NCBI GenBank assembly: GCA_964346295.1
Contig: CAYFUG010000002.1
Location: forward strand, 12,224-76,223
Length of the DNA stretch: 64,000 nucleotides
Direction: 5' to 3'
DNA from: CAYFUG01 sp964346295
Lineage (GTDB): Bacteria > Patescibacteriota > Minisyncoccia > Moranbacterales > DUUL01
Below the pieces are notes generated by a model. The model worked only from the letters and a program-made list of their open reading frames with translations. It was not told the origin of the DNA and made no database searches. Below, one piece after another: positions 50,687 to 59,525 of this stretch. The stretch's first letter is position 1. Every line of letters starts with the position of its first letter. The position numbers and the translations under genes were made by a program.

Positions 50687-51259
50687 CTAAGACAAAGCCT
50701 CTTCTAATAAAGCAGGAAATCTTTCGCTCTTTAAGTCCTTAAGGCAAAAATGGCCATGATCCTTGAATTCTCTATACTTCAAATCTTTTATTACTTGTCT
50801 AATCTCCTCTACGCTCTTATGTATTCCCTCATCGTCGTCAGAAGAATTAAAGACAACTAGCTGCCTCACTCTTTCATTCAACTGAGGATCAATTTCAAAA
50901 TCGAAAAATTGACGGCCTTCTCCAGATTCTTTATCGCCTAACCAAGGAGCAACCAATATCACCTTGCCCGCCTCAATCCTTTTTTCTTCGCTCAAATATC
51001 TAACCAAAAAACCAGCTCCGCAACTATGGCCAACTAACAAAGTAGATTCATCAACAACAAATTGCTCAAATACTTTTTTCCAACTTTCGTAATCAGGCTC
51101 ATAAGGCCTGGGCATCTCTGGAGTTTGAGTTAAAACATCCTTTAAAAGCAATTGGTGCTGCAACCAAGGAATCCAATGATTATTAGAATCAGAGCTTCTA
51201 TTCAAGCTATAATATTCTTTTTCAGAGGGCTTGCCATGGATAATTAGGGCTTTCTCCAT
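50687..51259 (-). CDS. RBBP9/YdeN-like serine hydrolase
   Basis: 190 aa. The fold begins KALIIHGKPSEKEYYSL with YSLNR, followed by WIPWLQHQLL, and the nucleophile elbow GHSCGAGFLVRYLS near residue 77. Asp is in VVFNSSDDDEG and His in FKDHGHFC. This matches the small RBBP9/YdeN alpha/beta hydrolases. Substrate unknown. It lies 28 bp upstream of gatB on the same strand. Confidence 0.78.
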   Translation of the reverse strand: MEKALIIHGKPSEKEYYSLNRSSDSNNHWIPWLQHQLLLKDVLTQTPEMPRPYEPDYESWKKVFEQFVVDESTLLVGHSCGAGFLVRYLSEEKRIEAGKVILVAPWLGDKESGEGRQFFDFEIDPQLNERVRQLVVFNSSDDDEGIHKSVEEIRQVIKDLKYREFKDHGHFCLKDLKSERFPALLEEALS

Positions 51260-51341
51260 AAGTTTTACATCAGAAGTTAGTCCTTACAATAAAGCTCTAG
51301 TCTAATTCTAAACCAAAAATCTTTCCTTGTCCAAAAGTTTC

Positions 51342-51623
51342 TCATTCAAAGCCAATGGGATTCTCCTTTTTTTCTGCCTCGGTCACTTTACCAAATTTCT
51401 CTTCGTATTTTTTTAGATTCTCCTCCATGGCCTTAATCATCCGCTTAAAGTGGCCAGGAGAAAGCACTACTCGACTATTAAGCGTGCCAGTGGGCGGAAA
51501 AACACTTAAAAAATCCAAGACAAACTCTTCTTTGGTGTGAATAATTTGCATCATGTTGGCATATTTGCCTTTCAAATCTTCGTCAGAAGCTTTGATTTGA
51601 ATTTGTTGTTTTTGATTGGTCAT
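51342..51623 (-). CDS. DUF3467 protein
   Basis: 93 aa. It reads KGKYANMMQIIHTKEEFVLD FLSVFPPTGTLNSRVVLSPG HFKRMIKAMEENLKKYEEKF, the pattern of DUF3467 (yaN...i..s..Ef.iDF....p......rvi.sp...k.l...L..n...yE..fG). Function unknown. It lies beside the RAYT fragment. Confidence 0.82.
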   Translation of the reverse strand: MTNQKQQIQIKASDEDLKGKYANMMQIIHTKEEFVLDFLSVFPPTGTLNSRVVLSPGHFKRMIKAMEENLKKYEEKFGKVTEAEKKENPIGFE

Positions 51624-51659
51624 GTAGTTGGAATTAACAATTTAAAAAACCTGAAACAA

Positions 51660-51796
51660 TTAATCCTTATCCCAGTTAAGGGGATTATACTCTATGTATT
51701 CTCGCAGTTTTTCTAGAGATTTCTCATTGCGGATGATGTGATCGTAATAACTGCGTTGCCAAGAGAAGCCTGCAGTTTGGATGTTTTTTCTAGCCT
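51660..51796 (-). pseudogene. C-terminal fragment of a REP-associated tyrosine transposase (RAYT)
   Basis: The minus frame reads FSWQRSYYDHIIRNEKSLEK then LREYIEYNPLNWDKD and TAA (51660). This matches the end of Y1/RAYT-type transposases (WQ..YYDHiIR.e.dl..i..YI..NP..W). The N-terminal domain with the catalytic Tyr, about 100 residues, is missing; the fragment abuts the stop of the FAD gene. RAYTs are linked to the spread of REP palindromes. Confidence 0.7.
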
Positions 51797-51799
51797 CAA

Positions 51800-53041
51800 C
51801 TAAACCGCTAAATCCCTCGTCCACAAAGCCCCATAGCGAGCCAAAAGAGGAAGCAGGTGCGGCTTAAGGACAATTCCCTCTAAACCTTGGCCAAAGTTCT
51901 TGGCATCGGCAAATTGACGCAAAAAAGTCTCTTTGTCCCTAGCAATCAAGGTAAACATCGCCTCAAAAGTGCTGTCCCGTTTCATTTGATTCCAAATCCA
52001 ACGGTACAATTGCTGCTTGCGAAAATAATGCATCAACCGCTGATGCTGATTGATTCGCCGGTGATACTGCCGAAATACTCGCTGATCCTGATTTTCAAAA
52101 TACTCCTCCAATAACCCGGCTGCCACCCGGGCCGAAACCAAGGCCCCCTTGATGCGATCCGCTACAAAAGCTCCACATAATCCAGCCGCGTCGCCCAAAA
52201 GCAATACTCGATCTCCATAGTAATGCCGAAGCGGACCGCCGATCGGAATTTTTCCGGCATAAGCATAAATCTCTCTTCCTTTCACTTGCAAATGGCCTTT
52301 ATCTTGAATTTTCTCAAAAAAACGCTGAGTTAACTGTTTGATCTCATTACCATTCTGAGCTAATTTGGCCAACCCTAATCGCAAAGCTGGCTCACCTGCT
52401 ACCTGAGTAGGCGACATCCAACCTCCGTAACCCAAGCTAAACTCACCAAACCAATAGTGATAGACCGAGAATTTCGGCCTCTCCCCTAACAGAATTTTAC
52501 CCGGGTAAAGCCGCTCATAACCTAAGAGAAATTTGCGATTGATTCCCAATCCCGCCGCCTGGGCTACCCGAGAGCTTCCGCCATCCGCTCCAATCACAAA
52601 CCGCCCTTTGACTTTAAGCGTATCCCCATTGTTTTTAGCCAGTACTTCCAAGTGGTCAGCTCTCCTATTCAAAGAAGAGAATTCCCAGCCCAACTCAATT
52701 TTAACATTAGAATTCGAACTATCTCCCAAGGCCTTTATCAAAGCTGGAGTGTCAGTAGAAAAAACCCAAGGCTTGGCAGACGAAGAAAAGAAGTTGGTCT
52801 CAAAATCAGTCGAAATAACTCCGATGGTGTCGATATCGTTGGTGAGAAATTTTTTCAAACCAGGAAGCTCCTCTTCTAACAGCTCCTTGGTGCGATTAGT
52901 CACCAGGCCGGTTGATTCATAGGCCGCATTTAGTTTGGCCTTTCTCTCCAAAATCAAAACCCGCTTATCCGAACCCAAATGACGAGCCAATGTCAGGCCC
53001 GCAAATCCTCCCCCTACAATAATAACATCGTAAATTGGCAT
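51800..53041 (-). CDS. FAD-dependent oxidoreductase, geranylgeranyl reductase-like
   Basis: 413 aa. FAD-binding IIVGGGFAGLTLARHL at residues 7-22, VIGADGGSSRVAQAAG in the middle, and LLLGDAAGLCGAF near 270. The order and length match the geranylgeranyl reductase/halogenase-like group of flavoproteins. The C-terminal 100 residues are basic and helical. Substrate unknown; isoprenoid lipids are one possibility. No related pathway genes are in the window. Confidence 0.8.
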   Translation of the reverse strand: MPIYDVIIVGGGFAGLTLARHLGSDKRVLILERKAKLNAAYESTGLVTNRTKELLEEELPGLKKFLTNDIDTIGVISTDFETNFFSSSAKPWVFSTDTPALIKALGDSSNSNVKIELGWEFSSLNRRADHLEVLAKNNGDTLKVKGRFVIGADGGSSRVAQAAGLGINRKFLLGYERLYPGKILLGERPKFSVYHYWFGEFSLGYGGWMSPTQVAGEPALRLGLAKLAQNGNEIKQLTQRFFEKIQDKGHLQVKGREIYAYAGKIPIGGPLRHYYGDRVLLLGDAAGLCGAFVADRIKGALVSARVAAGLLEEYFENQDQRVFRQYHRRINQHQRLMHYFRKQQLYRWIWNQMKRDSTFEAMFTLIARDKETFLRQFADAKNFGQGLEGIVLKPHLLPLLARYGALWTRDLAV

Positions 53042-53056
53042 GGGTTAAATTGAATT

Positions 53057-53686
53057 TCAAGAATTATACTTACGATGCTCCGAAAAATGAGACCAGAGAT
53101 CAGCGATAGTTTTAAGCGCTATTAATAATACAGCCGGAAAAGCCACGAATCCTATAATAATCGCCAAATGCATGGGGATAACTCTTTTGTAAGGCTCCGT
53201 GAAAAGCTTAGTTAGCTCAGCTTGCTCATATTCCTTTGCCTTGAGATAATTCAACCAATAAGAAATCCCGTGGCTCAAAAAGAGTAAGGTTGAAAAAATT
53301 ACTACTCGCCTAACAATCAAAGAGGGGTCACTTAAATTGCCATCCTTAATAAAAACCAGTACCAAAAGAAAAATAAAGTGAACTGTCATAAAACCCCCAA
53401 AGTGAGACAGAAAGAAAAGTATCGTTCCCCATCGCCCCATTTTATTAGCATCTAAAGCCTTTTTATTGAATTTTAGTCCCTTAGGCGGCTTCCCAAATTT
53501 CTTAGCCTTAGCCATCTTAAGTACGGTGAAAAATCCAATAATTGCCGTTTCCACCCAAAAAGAAAGCAAAATGACCCCCGAACTCCAGCCCCAAAAAAGC
53601 ACGCCCAAAACTGCCGCTGAATTAGAAGCAATTAAAAAGAAGGCACTAATTAAGATTTGCTTTTTTTGAGTATTAAAGAATGGCAT
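53057..53686 (-). CDS. DUF6498-like membrane protein
   Basis: 209 aa with about six helices. The start SNSAAVLGVLFWGWSSGVIL LSFWVETAIIGFFTVLKMAK fits DUF6498 (N..pv.Gvl..gW....ll.yW.En.iig....lk). A hydrophilic KKFGKPPKGLKFNKKALDAN precedes FFLSHFGGFMTVHFIFLLV, also typical. Function unknown. It starts 15 bp upstream of the FAD gene. Confidence 0.7.
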   Translation of the reverse strand: MPFFNTQKKQILISAFFLIASNSAAVLGVLFWGWSSGVILLSFWVETAIIGFFTVLKMAKAKKFGKPPKGLKFNKKALDANKMGRWGTILFFLSHFGGFMTVHFIFLLVLVFIKDGNLSDPSLIVRRVVIFSTLLFLSHGISYWLNYLKAKEYEQAELTKLFTEPYKRVIPMHLAIIIGFVAFPAVLLIALKTIADLWSHFSEHRKYNS

Positions 53687-53729
53687 TACTCAATTTTCAT
53701 AAAGATAAAGATAGGTTCTCATCAAGCTA

Positions 53730-53939
53730 CTAACTATCCAGGTCGCCAGTCTTCTCCTCCACTTCCAGCTTCATTTTCTCTAATTTATTTCGAGTTTTTT
53801 TAATTTTCTGGCTAGTCTCCTGGTAAAGCTCCAGGCTTTCATCAATAGAAAGTTCGCCTTGATCCAGCTCCTCCACGGCTCGCTGGATTTCTTGCAAATC
53901 TTGCTCTAAGTTGGTTTTTTTAGTTTTTTTCTGGGACAT
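53730..53939 (-). CDS. xseB: Exodeoxyribonuclease VII small subunit
   Basis: 69 aa, all helical. LEQDLQEIQRAVEELDQGEL SIDESLELYQETSQKIKKTR matches XseB (le.aL.eLe.iv..le.gel.leeaL..fe.G..l...c), including the conserved Leu-Glu positions. It acts with XseA, whose gene is missing upstream except perhaps for a fragment. In an intact organism the large subunit must lie elsewhere. Confidence 0.85.
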   Translation of the reverse strand: MSQKKTKKTNLEQDLQEIQRAVEELDQGELSIDESLELYQETSQKIKKTRNKLEKMKLEVEEKTGDLDS

Positions 53940-53954
53940 AAATTTAAAAATAAT

Positions 53955-54096
53955 TTATTTATAAGTGGCGCTGATCAGCTTATCTTCATAAGTGATCTTG
54001 AAGAAATCACCCAATCTGGGGATCAGTTTAGTGACGAAGATGATATCCAGAAGCTTAGAATGGCTCTTTTTAGACAGCCTAACTAATACCTCTAAT
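53955..54096 (-). pseudogene. Possible decayed 3' end of xseA
   Basis: A minus frame reads HSKLLDIIFVTKLIPRLGDF FKITYEDKLISATYK and TAA, 15 bp before xseB. It resembles the last strands of XseA (v..GD.l.i.l.DG.i.a.v). No start or the rest of the protein is present. The match is by eye only. Confidence 0.3.
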
Positions 54097-54627
54097 CTAT
54101 TTGGAATTAGATGCTTTTTCGCACTTAGCTTTAGCTTTTTTCTTCTTCAGCCACCATAATCCTTGGAATAACAAAGCAAAAATCACTGCAAAAATCATGA
54201 AGTTACCGAGTGATAACGCCAAAGCCTCCCAAGAGCTATGGTAATCACCACAAGGAGCTCCACTTTGAACAATTGAAATAGGAAACCCGAATTTGGAAAC
54301 CTTAAACCACTCACCTTTGCACATTTCCAGAGAAAAGCTATCTTCCCACACTATACAAAACATTTGCCCTATCACAACCAATAAGGCTAAATTAAGAGAA
54401 GAAAGATTAAAATAGACTTCTTTAACCCTCTTCATCTCTTTCTTGGTGACCTCCTTTTTTCTTTTCAATAACAGCACCAGCCCTACCAGCCCTACCAAAG
54501 TCAGGCTATAAATTACTGCGGCAATCAGTCCACTCCAAGGAGTACTTAAAACATCCACTCCAAAAATCAAAAGTAAAAATCCTCCAATTAAATTTCCGTA
54601 AAAAAGTTTCTTGCTAATTTTCTCCAT
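54097..54627 (-). CDS. Hypothetical four-helix membrane protein
   Basis: 176 aa. Helices at about 10-27, 31-55, 70-92 and 135-160; a Cys-bearing extracytoplasmic loop (CIVWEDSFSLEMCKGEW) lies between helices 3 and 4, followed by VSKFGFPISIVQSGAPCGDY. The tail is basic with KKKKAKAKCEKA. No family recognised. Downstream of a dead DUF4846 gene, so the unit may be old. Confidence 0.65.
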   Translation of the reverse strand: MEKISKKLFYGNLIGGFLLLIFGVDVLSTPWSGLIAAVIYSLTLVGLVGLVLLLKRKKEVTKKEMKRVKEVYFNLSSLNLALLVVIGQMFCIVWEDSFSLEMCKGEWFKVSKFGFPISIVQSGAPCGDYHSSWEALALSLGNFMIFAVIFALLFQGLWWLKKKKAKAKCEKASNSK

Positions 54628-54671
54628 TTTCTATTTATTTTTAAAATTTTAAGTTAACTATCGCGACACTA

Positions 54672-55581
54672 TTAATCATAGAATTTTCTCAGATCTCCTT
54701 TTTTAAAAGTCCACTCCGGAGTAATTAAGCTATCTTCAAAGTCAACGCTAAACCAAGGACTTAAGCTTTTGTTTTGAGGTTTTTGCAAAACATGAATATC
54801 CTGGGCTGGCATATAACTTTGCGCTAAGAGAAAAATCTTTCACCCGTTACAGAATCCGCCGCTACATCCACCACCAACACGGCATGCCCTGGACTTCCAC
54901 CTTGAATTATCACTTGCCCTGCCGTCAAATCCTGCCAAGAAGCCAAGTCTAGTTCTTGTTCTAAAGAAAAAGTGCCGGCATAAGTAAAAACCAAATCCAG
55001 ATAGCGTCGAAAACTCTCGCGAGAATAATCCTCCGGAGCTATTTTATTCCAATCTGCCCTCCCGGAAGAGAAATCGGGCCGATAGCCTTGCGCGTATTTT
55101 TCAAAAGAAGCCTCTCGGCCATTAGTAAAGTTAAAGTGAGTCTCTGAATAATCACCTTTCCTGGCCTATTTAATTTTCTCAAAAAGATACTCTGCTCGCA
55201 AGCAAATCACTGCATCGGCGCATTGCTGCAAATCCCGTTTTCCTCGATCAATTTCCAACACAGCAAATTGGGCTGTTTGGTTTCTTTTAGGCTTTCCGTT
55301 ATAGAAATAAACCTTTTTGGAATCTGTTTTCAACGGAAAATTTGCAAATAAGAATTGAGAGAGACTTCGACAAGAGACACCCGCTCAAAGCCCTTCGGAA
55401 GAGGAATCTCTCCCACTCGAGAAAATCTCCCGGCCTCCCAGATTATTTCCGAGCTGTTCGATTTTTCTAGCCATAAGTCACTTGAACTCGAGCTGGCAAC
55501 TTCCTCCCGATTTGAATCTCCGTTCTCGTAACCACTGTTCCCTTTACCACAACCGGACACCGCCAACAAAGTGCTCGTCAC
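54672..55581 (-). pseudogene. Broken DUF4846 lipoprotein gene
   Basis: The N-terminal part from 55581 has a lipobox-like VSGCGKG and GEIPLPKGFERVSLVEVSL, the start of DUF4846. A one-base shift near 55340 is needed to enter KRNQTAQFAVLEIDRGKRDL then QQCADAVICLRAEYLFEKIK; an in-frame TAG follows at 55166-55168; the frame then runs GDYSETHFNFTNGREASF to FRRYLDLVFTYAGTFSLE and GQVIIQGGSPGHAVLVVDVA. A second shift near 54825 is required for AQSYMPAQDIHVLQKP. Three lesions show a pseudogene. Confidence 0.8.
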
Positions 55582-55814
55582 AAAAAAACAAAAACAGGCC
55601 TGCTACCAGCCATTTTATTTTTTTCTTATCTTTAATTTTGATCATCTTCCTAAATTACCAAATTTTACAAACTTCATTAGGAAAATTTGAGATTTGTTTT
55701 AATGACCTGTCGTGAAACCCCCATAAGGCTTAGGTTTGAAAATTTAGTACGCAGTTAAACATCTAACTTCTACTGCCTACCTTATTCTGACGGTGGCAAT
55801 TTTGAAATTTAAAA

Positions 55815-56285
55815 CTACTTGAGTTTACCGCAGAATTCCTCGATTTCTTTTTTCACCTCTTTAGCTTCAGCTTTCACTTGCTTATCCTTAATTCCTAATT
55901 TCGCCACGGGAGCTTGAAGTAACTCTTCCAAGTCCCTGAAGGTGTTGCTAACTTCTCCCCCAAAAGTACAGAAGAGGGCTATCTTGGTATTTTTGAGGGA
56001 TTCTTGATGCTCCAAGGCATAAGTTCGAATGGCGGGAGTCGCCGTTCCCACCCACACCGGAGTGCCTAAAATCACTAGATCGTAGTCCGCTGGATCTTGA
56101 GTAAACTTAATTTTGGTAGCCTTTTTCTTGAGGGCATCGTGGCCTCCCACTAAAAACCCTTTGATGCCCTTACGACTCTTTTCGTCTTTAATTTCATCTA
56201 AGTCCGCCTCTAAAATCTTGGCGATTTGCTCCGCTACTTGTTTAGTATGCTCCGTTCTAGAGTAATAAGCAATGAGAATTTTCAT
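55815..56285 (-). CDS. Flavodoxin-like protein
   Basis: About 156 aa from ATG 56285 (MKILIAYYSRTEHTKQVAEQ). A longer frame reaches into repeat R7 and is not conserved. FMN-binding loop YYSRTEHTKQ, then VILGTPVWVGTATPAIRTYA and FCTFGGEVSNTF are typical of flavodoxin/flavodoxin-like oxidoreductases. It lies 115 bp downstream of pnp, with R7 in the gap. A 230-bp gap on its other side holds no feature I recognise. Confidence 0.8.
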   Translation of the reverse strand: MKILIAYYSRTEHTKQVAEQIAKILEADLDEIKDEKSRKGIKGFLVGGHDALKKKATKIKFTQDPADYDLVILGTPVWVGTATPAIRTYALEHQESLKNTKIALFCTFGGEVSNTFRDLEELLQAPVAKLGIKDKQVKAEAKEVKKEIEEFCGKLK

Positions 56286-56316
56286 TTTAGTTTTAATGCA
56301 AAAATGAGAGCGATAA

Positions 56317-56403
56317 GATTTAAGGAGTTTCCTCCTTAAATCTTTGTACGGTGAAATCAAAATGCAAGCGACAACAACGAGATTTTCAAAAAAGAAAGTC
56401 CTA
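56317..56403. repeat. R7: truncated R-family repeat at the end of pnp
   Basis: The right half TGTACGGTGAAATCAAAATGC AAGCGACAACAACGAGATTTTC is well kept; the left half is replaced by the palindrome GATTTAAGG-AGTTTCCT-CCTTAAATC (56317-56342). The right end AAAGTCCTAC contains the TAG stop of pnp (56401-56403, minus strand). Confidence 0.75.
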
Positions 56404-58548
56404 CTTCAACCGTTTCACTTCATTCTCCATTCCCTTCATAGTCAAATTAATCCGGCCCATTTGATCAATCTCCGCTACTTTAACTTTAACCTTCTGACCT
56501 ACCTTGAGATAGTTTTCCACTTTATCAATTCGCTCGTCAGCAATCTTGGAAATATGCACCAAGCCATCTTTTCCGCCCGGCCAGAGCTCCACAAAGGCTC
56601 CAAAGTCCATCAATTTGACCACTCGAGCATCCGGATAAATCTCGCCTGCTTCCACTTCACGAACAATATCCTGGATCATCTTTTGGGCTTTTTGACCACC
56701 CTCTCCGTTTTCGGCAGTGATGAAGATAGTCCCATCGTCTTCAATGTCAATATTAGCCCCAGTTTCATCAATAATCTCGTTGATAATTTTTCCGCCTGGC
56801 CCAATCACCTCCCGAATCTTTTCTTCGGCAATTTTCATGGTAATAATACTCGGGGCGTAAGATGAAAGTTCTGCTCGAGGCTCTGGGATAGCTGCTAACA
56901 TCACCTCCATAATCTCCATTCGAGCCTTATGAGCCTGCTCCAGCACCTCAATCACTACCTCGGGAGAAATTCCGTCAATTTTCACATCCATCTGCATAGC
57001 AGTGATTCCGTCTTTAGTTCCTGCCACCTTAAAGTCCATATCACCCCAATGGTCTTCCGGTCCTTGAATGTCGGAAAGAATCTTGTACTCGCCATTTTCT
57101 CCAGTGATAATTCCCATCGCGATCCCACTCACCGGGCTTTTGATTGGAACTCCCGCGTCCATTAAGGAGAGAGTGGATCCGCAAGTAGAGGCCATCGAAG
57201 AAGATCCATTAGAACCCAACACTTCACTTACCAACAGCATAGTATACGGAAAGTCTTCCTTAGAAGGCAGTACCGGAAGCAAGGCTTTTTCCGCTAAGGC
57301 TCCGTGACCAATTTCTCGTCTCCCAGGGCCACGCATTGGTCGTACTTCTCCCACACTGAAGGGAGGGAAGTTATAGTGGTGGATATAGCGCTTCTTCTCA
57401 TCAACCTCCATTGTATCAATAATTTGCTGATCACCAGGAGCTCCTAAGGTAGTCACATTAAGAACTTGTGTTTCTCCTCGTTGAAAAAGAGCGCTTCCGT
57501 GAATCCGCGGCAATACTCCTACCTTAGAAATAATCTTCCGAACCTCATCGGTTCGCCTTCCATCGGGACGAGCCTCTTCCTGAAGAACTTTTTCGTGCAA
57601 AATTTCATTGAGACGATTCTCGAATACCAAATCGGCTTCTGACCAGCGTTGTTCTTGCAATTTTTTTTCTTCGGCAGTTTGAGCCGGGAACTGCTTCTTT
57701 AAAAGCCCCTTGAGGCCGTCTTTAATTTTGTCCATCTTACCCTTTTGATCGTCTTTAGCTTTAGTATAAAAGGCGTCAGTAAGATCTTCTTGCTCCAAGT
57801 AATCTCGCACTTGCTTCTCCCAAGCTTCTTCTGGCTCAGTAAGAGGCACTGTAGTTTTTTCCTTACCTAACTCGTCGATAATTGACTGCTCAAAACGAGC
57901 AACCTTTTGGACTTCTTCGTAAGCCTGCCCAATTGCCTCCGCCATCTCTTGATTAGAAATTTCTTCTCCATCCGCCTCAATCATATTGATTTTGTCAGCA
58001 GTTCCGGCCACCAACAAATCCAAGTCGCTCTCTTCCAAATGATCCGCTGCCGGATTGATTACTCGTTCGTTTTCTACCCGACCAATTCGAGCGGCTGCCA
58101 CTGGTCCCCGCCAAGGAATATTAGAAACTCCCAATGCCAAAGAAGCGGCAATTATCCCAACAATCGAAGGATCATTTTCTTTGTCGATGGAAAGCACCGT
58201 GATAATTACCTGCACTTCGTTGCGCATCCGCTCATCAAAAAGCGGCCGGATAGTCCGGTCAATGATACGCCCATTGAGAATAGCCTTATCAGAAGGGCGA
58301 CCTTCTCGCTTAATAAAACGCGAACCTTTAATTTTATTGGCCGCGTAATAACGCTCTTCGTAATCCACAAACAGCGGGAAGAAGTTCATGCCTTCTCGTC
58401 GTTCTTTGCTCATGGTAGCAGTAGCCAACACTACTGTGTCACCACATTGCACCTTAACTGAGCCGTTGGCTTGTTGCGCCAATTCGCCCAATTCTGCTTT
58501 CAGTTGCTGGCCGCCAAAATCGACCGCAAATTCTTTTTTGTTCATCAA
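56401..58548 (-). CDS. pnp: Polyribonucleotide nucleotidyltransferase
   Basis: 715 aa, full length: two RNase PH-like domains (about 5-225 and 320-550), KH near 555-615 (MKIAEEKIREVIGPGGKIIN) and S1 near 620-690 (ARVVKLMDFGAFVELWPGGK). The second RNase PH domain carries RPDGRRTDEVR and the phosphorolytic site GSSSMASTCGSTLSLMDAGV. It degrades RNA 3' to 5' with phosphate. The stop codon lies in the end of repeat R7. No rpsO gene lies upstream, unlike many bacteria. Confidence 0.97.
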   Translation of the reverse strand: MMNKKEFAVDFGGQQLKAELGELAQQANGSVKVQCGDTVVLATATMSKERREGMNFFPLFVDYEERYYAANKIKGSRFIKREGRPSDKAILNGRIIDRTIRPLFDERMRNEVQVIITVLSIDKENDPSIVGIIAASLALGVSNIPWRGPVAAARIGRVENERVINPAADHLEESDLDLLVAGTADKINMIEADGEEISNQEMAEAIGQAYEEVQKVARFEQSIIDELGKEKTTVPLTEPEEAWEKQVRDYLEQEDLTDAFYTKAKDDQKGKMDKIKDGLKGLLKKQFPAQTAEEKKLQEQRWSEADLVFENRLNEILHEKVLQEEARPDGRRTDEVRKIISKVGVLPRIHGSALFQRGETQVLNVTTLGAPGDQQIIDTMEVDEKKRYIHHYNFPPFSVGEVRPMRGPGRREIGHGALAEKALLPVLPSKEDFPYTMLLVSEVLGSNGSSSMASTCGSTLSLMDAGVPIKSPVSGIAMGIITGENGEYKILSDIQGPEDHWGDMDFKVAGTKDGITAMQMDVKIDGISPEVVIEVLEQAHKARMEIMEVMLAAIPEPRAELSSYAPSIITMKIAEEKIREVIGPGGKIINEIIDETGANIDIEDDGTIFITAENGEGGQKAQKMIQDIVREVEAGEIYPDARVVKLMDFGAFVELWPGGKDGLVHISKIADERIDKVENYLKVGQKVKVKVAEIDQMGRINLTMKGMENEVKRLK

Positions 58549-58730
58549 ACTTGGTTTTCTCTATCTTGCAAAATTTTTGCCGGAGTAGAGTAAAAGAAGA
58601 AAAAAGACCTTTTCGAGAAACTTTTTCATTGGCCTCCTTTCGCCTTTTACCCGTAGCAAAAGATCCCTGCCAAACAGAGAAAATTAAAATATTAGCTTAT
58701 GACTAATTTTAAGGGACTCTTGTCTAGTTG

Positions 58731-59453
58731 TCAATCCAGAAAATCACCTATCTTTTTCATTTTGTAACATATAATTCCTAAATCCAAATATTGCCCCGTT
58801 AGAAGCGGATAAAAATCCTCTCCACTCAAACTAACCAGGTTAAAATCCTTTAAATTCGAAATTTCTCCACGGTAAGAGGTTTTTTTTAGTTTCCCATAGA
58901 CCTGCCAAAAAATTTTCTTGGTAATTTTTCTCTGGCCGACTTCTTGCGTTAAATTAAACAAGAAAGTCTCAGTAATCTCGACTGCCTTTTTTATCATCCT
59001 ACTTCGATTTACGCCTTTTGATCCAAATTCTAATTCAATAGAATTATTCAATACATCTCCCATCGGACCCTTTGGATCTGGCCAAAATAAAACATTCTTC
59101 AAAGGAACCAACTCCAAGGGGAAACTTCCCACTTCATTACGAGAAAGAATTATAAAATCATCCTTACCTTCAGGAGCTTCGTGAAAATCAATTATATATT
59201 TATAATTGTTGGCTATCTTCAAATTATCATACGCCCTTCTTTCCTCATAAAGCTCAGAATCTTTCTTGCCTGGATAAGCTCTATTTAGATCACACTCTAT
59301 GAAGCGCTTGTTTTTCCTCAAAGCCTGGGGATTGGCAATTAAAACATCAAAGTAATCCTCAAGCCCTCTCGCTCTTAACTTTTCAACTACCTCTGGGCCA
59401 ATTTTTTCATTGCCATGAGTAGCAATAACAAAAAGAATTTTAACCCGCTTCAT
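58731..59453 (-). CDS. Succinylglutamate desuccinylase/aspartoacylase-like (AstE/M14)
   Basis: 240 aa. Zinc ligands sit in THGNEKIG near residue 14 and in the DFHEA motif near 107, with ECDLNRAYPGKKDSELYEER between; this is the AstE/AspA layout. It would cleave an acyl-amino acid or act as a carboxypeptidase-like zinc enzyme. The shortened C-terminus matches small members. Its catalytic Glu is in SIELEFGSKG. Substrate unknown. Confidence 0.8.
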   Translation of the reverse strand: MKRVKILFVIATHGNEKIGPEVVEKLRARGLEDYFDVLIANPQALRKNKRFIECDLNRAYPGKKDSELYEERRAYDNLKIANNYKYIIDFHEAPEGKDDFIILSRNEVGSFPLELVPLKNVLFWPDPKGPMGDVLNNSIELEFGSKGVNRSRMIKKAVEITETFLFNLTQEVGQRKITKKIFWQVYGKLKKTSYRGEISNLKDFNLVSLSGEDFYPLLTGQYLDLGIICYKMKKIGDFLD

Positions 59454-59525
59454 CTTTTTAATTAGTTTAATAGTTAATTTCTGACGAGGAGAAGCTGTTT
59501 CAGCTCCCCCTCGCCTAATTCACAT

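Noticed and set aside
56344..58588. Long plus-strand frames opposite pnp
   Set aside because: They are antisense shadows of a highly conserved gene.
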